DNA of 36,543 bases, taken from the NCBI GenBank assembly GCA_003511465.1, contig DOID01000023.1:3676-40218 (forward strand), given 5' to 3'. The notes below the pieces were generated by a model, which ran no database searches, was not told the DNA's origin, and saw nothing but the letters and a program-made list of their open reading frames with translations. The translations under genes were made by a program, and so were the position numbers. Positions within the stretch are counted from its first letter, which is position 1, and the number at the start of each line of letters is the position of its first letter. This DNA is from Bacillota bacterium (GTDB lineage Bacteria > Bacillota > UBA4882 > UBA10575). Of this stretch, positions 1 to 7,272 are shown piece after piece.

Positions 1-1131
1 ATCAGCAGTAACAAAAATGATCCTTTTACCGTCCAAGTGTATAACCAGGCTAAGCTGGCGATTGATGAAGCCGATGTGATCTGGTTTGTCGTTGATGCCC
101 GCGAGGGCTTGCACCCCTTAGATCAGGAAATTGCCGAGATGCTGCGTAAAGCGAATAAACCCCTTATTTTGGTGGGGAATAAAGTCGATACTTATGATCC
201 AGCCCTCGCCAATGATTTTTATGCACTGGGGTTTGGACCCCCGCTGTTGATCTCAGCCGAACATGCCTTAAACCTCGGTGACCTTCTTGATCAGACCACC
301 GAGAAATTCCCGAACCAACAAGACGAAGTAGAGACCGCAATCCGGGTAGCCTTAATTGGCCGTCCGAATAGTGGGAAGTCTTCGCTCCTCAATGCCATGC
401 TGGGCGAAGAAAGAGTTATCGTCAGTCCGATCCCCGGTACTACCAGGGACGCCATTGATACTCCCTTTCAATATGAAGGAGTTAATTATATTTTAGTCGA
501 TACGGCCGGTATTCGCCGTAAAGCCCGGGTTGAGGAGGCAGTCGAGTATTATAGTGTTCTCCGTGCCCTCCGGGCCGTGGAAAGAGCAGATGTAGCCATC
601 GTTGTGCTTGATGCCACAGATTTCTTAACCGAACAGGATAAAAAGGTGGCAGGTATTGCCCATGAAGCCGGAAAGGCTATTCTGATTGTGGTTAATAAGT
701 GGGATTTGGTGGAGAAGGATGACCGCACCGTAAAAGTGCATGTGGAGAAGCTCCGTAACGAGCTTTCCTTTTTGGATTATGCCCCTGTTTTGTTTATTTC
801 GGCCAAAACAGGACAAAGAGTAAAAAAGGTGCTTCCAGAAGTGTTTACCGTGGCCAATGAATATAACAAACGGATTTCGACCCGCGCCATCAACGAACTG
901 CTCCGTGAATCTTTGCTGCGGCACCAACCACCGGCGCATAAAGGTAAACAATTAAAAGTCTATTACGGGACGCAAATAAAAGTGAAACCACCCACCATTC
1001 AATTGTGGGTAAATGACCCCTCATTAATGCATTTTTCTTTCCGAAGGTTTTTAGAGAACCAATTTAGGGCAAATTATGGTTTTACCGGTTCGCCCTTACA
1101 TTTTCTGGTCAAAAAACGGACGAAAGATTAA
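1..1131 (+). CDS. der: GTPase Der (EngA), 5'-truncated by the window edge
   Basis: Der is a ribosome-assembly GTPase with two tandem G domains and a C-terminal KH-like domain; it acts in late 50S maturation. The reading frame is open from base 1, so the gene starts outside the window and a GTG at 37 is internal. The visible 376 codons begin just after the G3 region of G domain 1, whose G4 motif NKVD is at bases 178-189. G domain 2 is complete: GRPNSGKS (358-381), DTAGI (499-513) and NKWD (693-704). The KH-like tail follows, ending in a basic stretch. About 65 residues are missing compared with full-length Der of about 440 aa. plsY and gpsA follow on the same strand, a common der-plsY-gpsA order in Bacillota. 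Seen: motifs. Known: function. Confidence 0.96.
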   Translation: MSSNKNDPFTVQVYNQAKLAIDEADVIWFVVDAREGLHPLDQEIAEMLRKANKPLILVGNKVDTYDPALANDFYALGFGPPLLISAEHALNLGDLLDQTTEKFPNQQDEVETAIRVALIGRPNSGKSSLLNAMLGEERVIVSPIPGTTRDAIDTPFQYEGVNYILVDTAGIRRKARVEEAVEYYSVLRALRAVERADVAIVVLDATDFLTEQDKKVAGIAHEAGKAILIVVNKWDLVEKDDRTVKVHVEKLRNELSFLDYAPVLFISAKTGQRVKKVLPEVFTVANEYNKRISTRAINELLRESLLRHQPPAHKGKQLKVYYGTQIKVKPPTIQLWVNDPSLMHFSFRRFLENQFRANYGFTGSPLHFLVKKRTKD

Positions 1132-1132
1132 A

Positions 1133-1188
1133 GCTTTTTGCGTTAATATTGTAGCGGGATCGTTAAATCAAATGATAAAGCACAAAGC
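1133..1188. repeat. Degenerate intergenic hairpin, GCTTTTTGCGTT family (member 1)
   Basis: GCTTTTTGCGTT at 1133-1144, starting at the der stop codon, can pair at about 10 of 12 positions with AAAGCACAAAGC near 1177-1188, leaving a loop of about 32 nt. The core is shared with intergenic hairpins at 6577, 11749, 15099 and 28567. This is the most degenerate of the five. No T-run follows the 3' arm, so it does not look like an intrinsic terminator. Confidence 0.5.
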
Positions 1189-1213
1189 CCATAAAGAAGC
1201 AGGAGTGTAGAGG

Positions 1214-1819
1214 ATGGAAAAATTATTTGTGTTGATGCTTAGTTACCTTCTCGGCGGAATGCTGTTTGGAGAGATCATTGCGTTTCTTTCTCAAGTCGAT
1301 GTGCGTAAAAAAGGCAGCGGAAATCCGGGTGCCACTAATATTTATCGGATTTTAGGTCCACTCTTTGGGATCATCGTCCTGCTGGGCGACGGGTTAAAGG
1401 GGGTTGTCGGCACTTTAATCAGTACTTGGCTGGGAAGGCCGGAACTTGCCCCCTGGTGCGGACTAGCGGTGATTGTCGGCCATAATTGGCCGCTCCAGTT
1501 TAAATTTCAAGGTGGAAAAGGGATTGCCACTTCCTTAGGAACCATTATCGTCTTGGTTCCTGAAACTTTGTTCATTCTTGTTCCCCTGTGGATTATTACC
1601 CTTATTCTTTCCGGTTATGTTTCCCTCTCTTCCATCATAGCAGCTTCCGTGCTACCCTGGGCTTGTCTGTACTTTTATCCGGGCGAATGGAGCCTCTTTA
1701 TCTATGCGGCAGTGGCCTGTGCCTTGGCAATCTTTCGACATCGCTCTAATATCCAGAGAATTATTAATGGTAACGAAAATAGAATCTTTCGACCAAAAGC
1801 TAAGGAGGATAAAACATGA
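1214..1819 (+). CDS. plsY: Acyl-phosphate:glycerol-3-phosphate acyltransferase PlsY
   Basis: PlsY is an integral membrane enzyme that moves an acyl group from acyl-phosphate to position 1 of glycerol-3-phosphate, the first step of phosphatidic acid synthesis. The 201-aa product has the usual length and several hydrophobic segments. It carries the three family motifs: GSGNPGATN (about residues 34-42), GHNWP (about 89-93) and GGKGIATSLG (about 100). The ATG is preceded by an AGGAG-like site. The stop overlaps the gpsA start by 4 bp (ATGA at 1816-1819), so the two are translationally coupled. The coupling fits the pathway, because GpsA makes the glycerol-3-phosphate that PlsY uses. Confidence 0.95.
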   Translation: MEKLFVLMLSYLLGGMLFGEIIAFLSQVDVRKKGSGNPGATNIYRILGPLFGIIVLLGDGLKGVVGTLISTWLGRPELAPWCGLAVIVGHNWPLQFKFQGGKGIATSLGTIIVLVPETLFILVPLWIITLILSGYVSLSSIIAASVLPWACLYFYPGEWSLFIYAAVACALAIFRHRSNIQRIINGNENRIFRPKAKEDKT

Positions 1820-2823
1820 AGATTGGACTGATTGGAGCAGGGGGTTGGGGGACCGCCCTCGCTAAATTATTAACCGAAAATGGCCATGAGGTTAAACTAT
1901 GGGCTTACGAACAGGAAACCGTGGATGAGGTTAACGAGAAGCATACCAATGCACGATTTCTGCCCGGAGTCGTCTTGCCGGATGCTTTAACGGCCAGTAG
2001 TGATCCAGCCCTGGTCACCGCTGGGGCGGAGCTGGTTACTTTTGTCGTGCCTTCCCAGTGGTTACGCTCGACGGCCCAACGCTTTAAGGAATACCTATCC
2101 CCTGATGTTGTGGTGGTGAATGCCGGAAAGGGGATTGAAATAGATACCTTAACAACCATGACGCAAGTCTTAAAAGAAGAATTACCTAATCTTCGCCATG
2201 AAATCGTGGCGCTTTCCGGCCCTAATCATTCTGAAGAAGTAAGCCGGGGTCTGCCGTCAGCCACCGTGGTCGCTGCTCCTGATTTAAAGGTGGCCGAATT
2301 TGTCCAGGAAGCCTTTATCTCCCCTTACCTAAGGGTTTATACCAATCAAGACCGGTTAGGGGTTGAAATCGGCGGTGCTTTAAAGAATGTTTTTTCGATG
2401 GCGGCCGGGATGAGTGATGGTTTAAATTTCGGCGATAATACGAAAGCGGCCTTAGTGACCAGGGCTTTAGCGGAAATGCGTCGCCTAGGTCAGCTCATGG
2501 GCGCCGAGCCGGTGACTTTTTCCGGTTTATCCGGTTTGGGCGATCTTTTTGTCACTGCTGCGAGTCGGCATAGTAGAAACGCCTGGGCCGGTCGGGAGAT
2601 CGGGAAAGGCCGTCGCCTTAACGAAATTTTAGCCTCCACGCCAATGGTGGTCGAAGGGGTACCGACGACGAAAGCAGCCTATGCTTTAAGCCAAAAATAC
2701 CAGGTCGAACTGCCGATTATCGAAAAGATGTATCAGATCTTATTCGAAGATTATTCACCCCGCCAAGCGGTGGAGGATCTAATGGTTAGAGAACGTCGCT
2801 CCGAAATCGAAACTATTTTTTAG
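1816..2823 (+). CDS. gpsA: NAD(P)-dependent glycerol-3-phosphate dehydrogenase
   Basis: This cytoplasmic enzyme reduces dihydroxyacetone phosphate to sn-glycerol-3-phosphate for phospholipid synthesis. The 335-aa length is standard. The N-terminal Rossmann fold has GAGGWGTALA at residues 7-16. The C-terminal catalytic domain has GGALKNVFSMAAGM with the catalytic Lys, and LSGLGDLFVTAAS. The ATG overlaps the plsY stop, and the ribosome-binding site (AAGGAG in the plsY tail) is well placed. It is the last gene of the der-plsY-gpsA run. The next gene has its own strong ribosome-binding site after a gap of about 95 bp. Confidence 0.97.
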   Translation: MKIGLIGAGGWGTALAKLLTENGHEVKLWAYEQETVDEVNEKHTNARFLPGVVLPDALTASSDPALVTAGAELVTFVVPSQWLRSTAQRFKEYLSPDVVVVNAGKGIEIDTLTTMTQVLKEELPNLRHEIVALSGPNHSEEVSRGLPSATVVAAPDLKVAEFVQEAFISPYLRVYTNQDRLGVEIGGALKNVFSMAAGMSDGLNFGDNTKAALVTRALAEMRRLGQLMGAEPVTFSGLSGLGDLFVTAASRHSRNAWAGREIGKGRRLNEILASTPMVVEGVPTTKAAYALSQKYQVELPIIEKMYQILFEDYSPRQAVEDLMVRERRSEIETIF

Positions 2824-2918
2824 TGTGGTCGACCAGTTCCCAGCAATTACGTAAAAGGAATCCCTGCTTTCCACGGCGAAGAAAAACAATGGAATCTGGC
2901 TGCGGAAGGAGTGATGAG

Positions 2919-3551
2919 ATGAAAAGGCTACTGGTTAAATTCGGCTTTCTGCTGTTAATCTTGCTTCTGGTGGCCGGAAAGCTCTCCGTAACAGCCGAAG
3001 AGCGTTTAAGTGCAGCCCGGGTTAATGAGGACTTCCGTGTAGATTCTCCACTGGAAATGTGGACCAAGAGCACCACGGTTTATGACAACAATTTCTCGGG
3101 TAACTTAAGTCTACGGCTTTACGCCGGTTTTAACCAAAAGTTTCTCTTCTTAGGATTTTATGTGCGGGATTCTTTTTTAACCTTTGCGGATGATTTTACC
3201 TTGGATTTTCAAGGTAGCGATCACCTTCGAATCCATTTTCAAAGCGATCCGGAAGCGGCAAAAACCCCAGTGACCTTATATTTGTTGCCCAGTAGTAAAA
3301 TAAAAGAGCCTCTTTTTAACATTGCAGGCGCTTCTTGGCGGCACTCAAGTATAACAGTGAATTCCGTTCCCGGTAAAGCAGCTTATTTTTATTCCGTTGC
3401 CATCGACCGTTCGAATCTCCGCCCAACTTGGCAACGGGAAATTCCACTTCAAATCGGACTTCATGACGTGAATAGCCAGGGAAAAGTTGATCTCTACTGG
3501 CTTTTCGGAACCGGACCCAAGGACCATGGTACGTTAGTACTCTCCCAATAG
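2919..3551 (+). CDS. Secreted protein with a possible CBM9-like fold
   Basis: A 210-aa protein of unknown function. I chose the ATG at 2919 because AAGGAG (2906-2911) lies 7 nt upstream and a clear signal peptide follows: KR, a Leu-rich core (residues 4-20) and a likely cleavage after VTA (about residue 26). The frame is open upstream to a GTG at 2823, but that extension lacks a ribosome-binding site and would bury the signal peptide. The mature part reads like a beta-sandwich: an RVNEDFRVD/MWTKSTTVYD start, then KFLFLGFYVRDSF, and then a GSDHLRIHF strand. This pattern recalls CBM9-like and DOMON-like domains (a strand of the form YLYFAVEVKD, then GDxVEIYF). It is followed by a terminator, so it ends a transcription unit. 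The function is inferred from fold resemblance only. Confidence 0.6.
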   Translation: MKRLLVKFGFLLLILLLVAGKLSVTAEERLSAARVNEDFRVDSPLEMWTKSTTVYDNNFSGNLSLRLYAGFNQKFLFLGFYVRDSFLTFADDFTLDFQGSDHLRIHFQSDPEAAKTPVTLYLLPSSKIKEPLFNIAGASWRHSSITVNSVPGKAAYFYSVAIDRSNLRPTWQREIPLQIGLHDVNSQGKVDLYWLFGTGPKDHGTLVLSQ

Positions 3552-3585
3552 AGGCTTCACTTCAAAAATAAACAGCAAAAATCTT

Positions 3586-3609
3586 CAACCCGGAAGGGTT
3601 GTTTTTTTT
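3586..3609 (+). terminator. Intrinsic terminator after the secreted-protein gene
   Basis: CAACCC (3586-3591), loop GGAA, GGGTTG (3596-3601), then eight T. It separates the upstream genes from spoIVA. Confidence 0.85.
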
Positions 3610-3839
3610 GTCCTATTTTTTTCGTGATCATCATAAGATTAAGCAGACCCGGATCTTGAACAACCCCGGAATGGTCAGGGTAAATTCGGAAAAACAGGCA
3701 TAACGAGAGATCTTCTGTTGTATATATTGAGATGAATACAGCTTGATCCAAGTCCACAATTTTCGATTCTTTGGGAGGTGGGTGGCGAGAAAGACGTATA
3801 CTTTTTGGGATGAGTATGAAGGAAAAGGGGGGAGGAGGA

Positions 3840-5315
3840 TTGGAACGGTTTGATATCTTTAAAGATATCGCCGAACGTACGGATGGAAACATCTATATAG
3901 GAGTTGTCGGACCGGTACGGACAGGGAAGTCAACTTTTATCAAACGTTTCATGGAATTAATGGTATTGCCGAACATTAACGATCTTCACCAGCGGGAACG
4001 GACCCAGGATGAGATGCCCCAGAGTGGCGCGGGTAAAACGATTATGACGACCGAACCGAAATTTATCCCGGATGAGGCAATTCCACTCAAATTTGACCAA
4101 TTAGAACTAAGAGTACGTATGGTGGATTGTGTTGGTTATACCGTCGATGGTGCCCGGGGTTATCAGGATGAGACCGGCCCCCGTATGGTAATTACCCCCT
4201 GGAGCACAACTCCGGTGACTTTTCAGTTGGCGGCCGAAATGGGCACTAAAAAGGTGATTCAGGACCATTCCACCATTGGTTTGGTGATCACCACCGATGG
4301 TAGTATCACAGAGCTTCCACGGGAAAGCTATCTTCCCGCCGAAGAAAAGGTCATCGCGGAACTTGCCGCCCTTGGTAAACCCTTTGCGGTCTTAGTTAAT
4401 TCCGTTCACCCGCAGGCGGAGGAGACGCTTGCCCTAGTCCACGACTTGCAGGAGAAATATCAGGTACCGGTTTTACCCGTAGATTGCATGCGCATGGAAG
4501 TCAATGAGGTTAATCGGATCATGCAAAATGTCTTACAGATGTTCCCCGTACAGGAGATTCAGGTGAATTTTGTTGATTGGATTGAAGAGTTACCAACCGA
4601 TCATTGGTTGCGTACGGAGTATGAAGAAGCGGTCCTCACCGCTGTTGCCGACGTCGAAAGAGTAAAAGATGTGGAGCAAAGTCTGATTGTGCTGGAGAAT
4701 ACCGCACATATGGAAGAAATTAGCCTCGAAAAAGTAGATTTAGGAAAAGGAACAGTCGTGATCAGGATTAAAACGGCTGAGGCCTTATTCTATCAGGTTT
4801 TACAAGAAATTAGCGGTCTCGTGCTCAAGAACAACGGCGACCTTTTGCGGAGCCTTCAGGAATTAGTCTTCGCGAAAAACGAATACCAGAAGGTGGCCGG
4901 CGCTTTGCAGCAAGTAAAAGAACTGGGGTATGGTTTGGTCATGCCGCAGATGGATGAGATCGAATGTGCCCAACCCCAGCTTATTCATCAAGGTAGCCGG
5001 TGCGGGGTCCGGATTAGAGCGTCGGCCCCATCTTACCACTTTATAAAGGCTAATATCCAGACGGAAGTGATTCCGGTAGTTGGAACCGAGAAACAGGGGG
5101 AAGAATTTGTCCGCTTTTTAACCGAGGAATTTGAGAAAGATCCGGAAGGAATTTGGAAAACCGAGTTTTTCGGAAAATCCCTTCACGACCTAGTTAAAGA
5201 AGGGATTCAAGCTAAATTAAGCCGAATGCCGGCCCACGCCCAAGAAAAACTCCAAGAAACATTGACCAAAATTCTAAATGAGGGAAGTGGCGGGTTAATC
5301 TGCATCATCATCTAA
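3840..5315 (+). CDS. spoIVA: Stage IV sporulation protein A, spore-coat ATPase
   Basis: SpoIVA is an ATPase that polymerises on the outer forespore membrane to form the coat basement layer. It is made in the mother cell, normally under sigma-E. I place the start at TTG 3840. This gives 491 aa beginning MERFDIFKDIAERT, which lines up with B. subtilis SpoIVA (492 aa), and GGGGGGAGGAGG runs directly up to it. The frame stays open to a TTG at 3771, with in-frame ATGs at 3810 and 3816 that have poorer sites. The Walker A motif GPVRTGKST puts the Lys at residue 30, the position known in B. subtilis. RMVDCVGYT (the Walker B region) and the C-terminal GSGGLICIII also match the family. It stands alone between two terminators. 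No convincing sigma-E promoter was found. Confidence 0.96.
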   Translation: MERFDIFKDIAERTDGNIYIGVVGPVRTGKSTFIKRFMELMVLPNINDLHQRERTQDEMPQSGAGKTIMTTEPKFIPDEAIPLKFDQLELRVRMVDCVGYTVDGARGYQDETGPRMVITPWSTTPVTFQLAAEMGTKKVIQDHSTIGLVITTDGSITELPRESYLPAEEKVIAELAALGKPFAVLVNSVHPQAEETLALVHDLQEKYQVPVLPVDCMRMEVNEVNRIMQNVLQMFPVQEIQVNFVDWIEELPTDHWLRTEYEEAVLTAVADVERVKDVEQSLIVLENTAHMEEISLEKVDLGKGTVVIRIKTAEALFYQVLQEISGLVLKNNGDLLRSLQELVFAKNEYQKVAGALQQVKELGYGLVMPQMDEIECAQPQLIHQGSRCGVRIRASAPSYHFIKANIQTEVIPVVGTEKQGEEFVRFLTEEFEKDPEGIWKTEFFGKSLHDLVKEGIQAKLSRMPAHAQEKLQETLTKILNEGSGGLICIII

Positions 5316-5334
5316 AAAACCTCGATTAGCTGGG

Positions 5335-5366
5335 AAAGCCGTGTGCATCACGGCTTTAATTTTTTT
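5335..5366 (+). terminator. Intrinsic terminator after spoIVA
   Basis: AAAGCCGTG (5335-5343), loop TGCAT, CACGGCTTT (5349-5357), then AA and seven T. A TTGACA at 5368-5373 begins right behind the T-run, but no matching -10 box follows it. Confidence 0.9.
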
Positions 5367-5439
5367 CTTGACAAGTAAAAAAACCAATAACTACGGCGTA
5401 AAACAAATAAATTTTCGTTTAGACAGAAGGATAACGGGG

Positions 5440-5460
5440 AATTATCTAGAATAGATAATT
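5440..5460. promoter_or_regulatory. Perfect inverted repeat upstream of the HU gene
   Basis: AATTATCTA (5440-5448), spacer GAA, TAGATAATT (5452-5460): a perfect 9+9 bp dyad 72 bp before the HU start codon. It could be an operator for a dimeric repressor or a small hairpin. A weak TAGACA (5420-5425), 17 bp, TATCTA promoter would overlap its left half. There is no T-run, so it is not a terminator. The function is inferred from symmetry and position only. Confidence 0.45.
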
Positions 5461-5532
5461 GCAAATTCCAAGGTAAGGATCTAATACTACTTTCCATAAT
5501 GCGCCACATGCGCGCTCGAAGGAGGTGAGCTG

Positions 5533-5808
5533 ATGACAAAGACCGAATTAATCGATCAAGTTGCAGAGAAAAGCAGTTTAACAAAGAAAGATTCAGGGAA
5601 AGCCGTTGACGCTATTTTTTCTGTAATGACAGAAGCCTTATCCAAAGGAGATAAGGTGCAACTCGTTGGTTTTGGCAGCTTTGAAGTGAAGGAGAGAAGC
5701 GCCCGCACCGGTCGTAATCCTCAAACTGGAGCGACAATCGAAATTAAAGCTAGAAAGGTACCGGTATTCAAACCGGGAAAAGCCTTAAAAGAGGCTGTCG
5801 ATCGTTAA
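5533..5808 (+). CDS. hup: HU-family nucleoid DNA-binding protein
   Basis: A 91-aa histone-like protein that binds and bends DNA as a dimer. It shows the whole HU pattern: a MTKTELIDQVAEKSSLTKKD helical start, VGFGSFEVKERSARTGRNPQTG leading into the DNA-binding arm, and VPVFKPGKALKEAV at the end. A near-perfect ribosome-binding site (AAGGAGGTGA, 5519-5528) lies 4 nt before the ATG, as expected for a very abundant protein. It is monocistronic, between the spoIVA terminator and its own. The preceding 170 bp hold a perfect dyad that may be regulatory. The Bacillus name for this gene is hbs. Confidence 0.95.
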   Translation: MTKTELIDQVAEKSSLTKKDSGKAVDAIFSVMTEALSKGDKVQLVGFGSFEVKERSARTGRNPQTGATIEIKARKVPVFKPGKALKEAVDR

Positions 5809-5869
5809 ATCCAATTCTCAAATCGTCTTACTGCTCTTCGGAGAAGCTTTCGTCCATTGCAGTACATAC

Positions 5870-5899
5870 AAGGCCTCCCGTGTTTGGGGGCCTTTTCTT
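5870..5899 (+). terminator. Intrinsic terminator after the HU gene
   Basis: AAGGCCTCC (5870-5878) pairs with GGGGGCCTT (5886-5894), nine pairs including one G-T, followed by a short T-rich tail. Confidence 0.85.
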
Positions 5900-6002
5900 A
5901 ATGTAAGGAAATTGCCTTAAAATAAAACTTACCGGAACTGTCTGCGTAGTTTTGCGTTTTACGTTTATATGTGTTCCGATCGGAACCTGGGAGGGATTGG
6001 CG

Positions 6003-6572
6003 TTGAAATTTAAATCAGTCTTACGGGAAATTGTTGAGGTGGTGCTCCCGGCTCTAATCCTGTTTTTGCTTTTAAGGACCTTTGTTGTTGAAGCCCGTTA
6101 TGTACCTAGTCCGTCGATGCGGCCGACCATCATTGAGTGGGATCGTTTTTTAGTGGAGAAAGTCTCTTACCGTTTTCGGGAGCCGAGGCGTGGGGATGTT
6201 GTGGTCTTTCATCCGACCGACGAAGCCAATGCTTTAGCCAATGAAGAGCAGCGGCGCCGGGGAGAACAAATGGTCAACCTTGATGACTTTATTAAGCGCA
6301 TCATTGGGCTGCCGGGAGAGACGGTGGCGATTAGTGAGGGAAAAATATGGATTGATGGTCTTCCCCTCTCGGAAGAGTATATTACCCCCGAACGACGTCC
6401 CATCTATGAGTATGGGCCGGTGACCATCGGCCCCGACGAGTATTTGGTTTTAGGAGATAATAGAAACCAAAGCTGGGATAGTCACTATTGGGGATTCGTT
6501 CCGCGGAAGAATATTGTGGGCCGCGCTTTCTGGCGGTTTTGGCCGTTAAACCGGATGGGGACAATTCGTTAA
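6003..6572 (+). CDS. lepB: Signal peptidase I
   Basis: This membrane-bound serine protease removes signal peptides from exported proteins. I use TTG 6003, preceded by GGGAGGG at good spacing. This gives 189 aa starting MKFKSVLREIVE, with one N-terminal membrane anchor at about residues 11-29. The frame stays open to a TTG at 5952, but the extension would put 17 extra residues before the anchor. The catalytic Ser is in PSPSMRPT (S38) and the general-base Lys in FIKRIIGLPGE (K98). The box GDNRNQSWDSHYWGFVP is also present. The small size is typical of Bacillota type I (SipS-like) enzymes. Several secreted products in the window are possible substrates. Confidence 0.95.
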   Translation: MKFKSVLREIVEVVLPALILFLLLRTFVVEARYVPSPSMRPTIIEWDRFLVEKVSYRFREPRRGDVVVFHPTDEANALANEEQRRRGEQMVNLDDFIKRIIGLPGETVAISEGKIWIDGLPLSEEYITPERRPIYEYGPVTIGPDEYLVLGDNRNQSWDSHYWGFVPRKNIVGRAFWRFWPLNRMGTIR

Positions 6573-6576
6573 TAAA

Positions 6577-6616
6577 GTTTTTTGTGTTAGTTAACCCTAA
6601 TAACTACGCAAAAAGC
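6577..6616. repeat. Intergenic hairpin, GCTTTTTGCGTT family (member 2)
   Basis: GTTTTTTGTGTTAGTT (6577-6592) pairs with AACTACGCAAAAAGC (6602-6616) over 15 positions with one bulged T and a 9-nt loop. Two pairs are G-T wobbles where other members have G-C or A-T, which suggests that pairing is maintained while the sequence drifts. It begins 4 bp after the lepB stop. The 3' arm is not followed by a T-run. Confidence 0.7.
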
Positions 6617-6642
6617 CTTACTTTAGTAAAGGGGTTGCGACA

Positions 6643-7272
6643 ATGAGGTTACAGCAGTTTACCCTCGGAGAGATGCAGGTAAACACCTATCTTTTATGGG
6701 ATGAAGAAACGCTGGAAACTGCCTGTTTTGATCCGGGAGGACCACCTGAGGAGCTGCTTACGGAGATTAGGGACAAAAAGCTAACTTTAAAATACATCAT
6801 CCTTACCCACGGGCATTATGACCATATTGGCGGGGTCAATACTTTAAAAGAGCAAACAGGCGCTTTGGTGGCGATTCATACCGCCGATGCTGACCTTTTG
6901 ACCAACCCAGCGCTTAATCTTTCCGCAATGTTCGGGATGAAAGTGGTAGTGAAAGCGGACCAACTATTGAGCGATGGTGAAGTTCTTTGTTTAGGCTCGA
7001 ACATGTTGAAAGCGTACCATACCCCCGGTCATACTCAGGGCAGTATGGTGATTAGTGGACCTGGTCTTCTGTTCAGTGGCGATACGCTTTTCGCCGGGAA
7101 TGTGGGGCGCACCGACTTACCCACCGGAGACCCAGCCACTTTGACTAGTAGTTTACGTAAACTGCTTCAATTCTCTGATGAGACCAGACTCTTTCCCGGT
7201 CATGGTCCGGACACCATCCTAGGCCGCGAAAAACAAAATAATCCTTTTCTCAAGCCGTTGGTGGCGAGATAG
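6643..7272 (+). CDS. Metallo-beta-lactamase-fold hydrolase (glyoxalase II-like)
   Basis: A 209-aa cytoplasmic metallohydrolase of the YqgX / hydroxyacylglutathione-hydrolase-like group. The binuclear metal site is visible: THGHYDHIGG (HxHxDH), a second His in TPGHTQGS, the bridging Asp in LFSGDTLF, and the final His in FPGHGPDT. Residues VGRTDLPTGD are typical of the persulfide dioxygenase and glyoxalase-II-like branch. The substrate cannot be read from sequence. It abuts hemZ exactly: its TAG (7270-7272) is followed at once by the hemZ ATG, so the two are co-transcribed. The ribosome-binding site AAGGGG lies upstream of the ATG. Confidence 0.9.
   Translation: MRLQQFTLGEMQVNTYLLWDEETLETACFDPGGPPEELLTEIRDKKLTLKYIILTHGHYDHIGGVNTLKEQTGALVAIHTADADLLTNPALNLSAMFGMKVVVKADQLLSDGEVLCLGSNMLKAYHTPGHTQGSMVISGPGLLFSGDTLFAGNVGRTDLPTGDPATLTSSLRKLLQFSDETRLFPGHGPDTILGREKQNNPFLKPLVAR

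Noticed and set aside
2823..2918. Upstream GTG start for the secreted CBM9-like protein.
   Set aside because: No ribosome-binding site, and it would place 32 residues before a clear signal peptide.
3679..3706. GGTAAATT and CATAACGA as a sigma-E promoter for spoIVA.
   Set aside because: Spacing and match to the consensus are both poor; a sigma-E promoter is expected but not demonstrated.
5368..5394. TTGACA behind the spoIVA terminator as the HU promoter.
   Set aside because: No acceptable -10 box lies 16-18 bp downstream.
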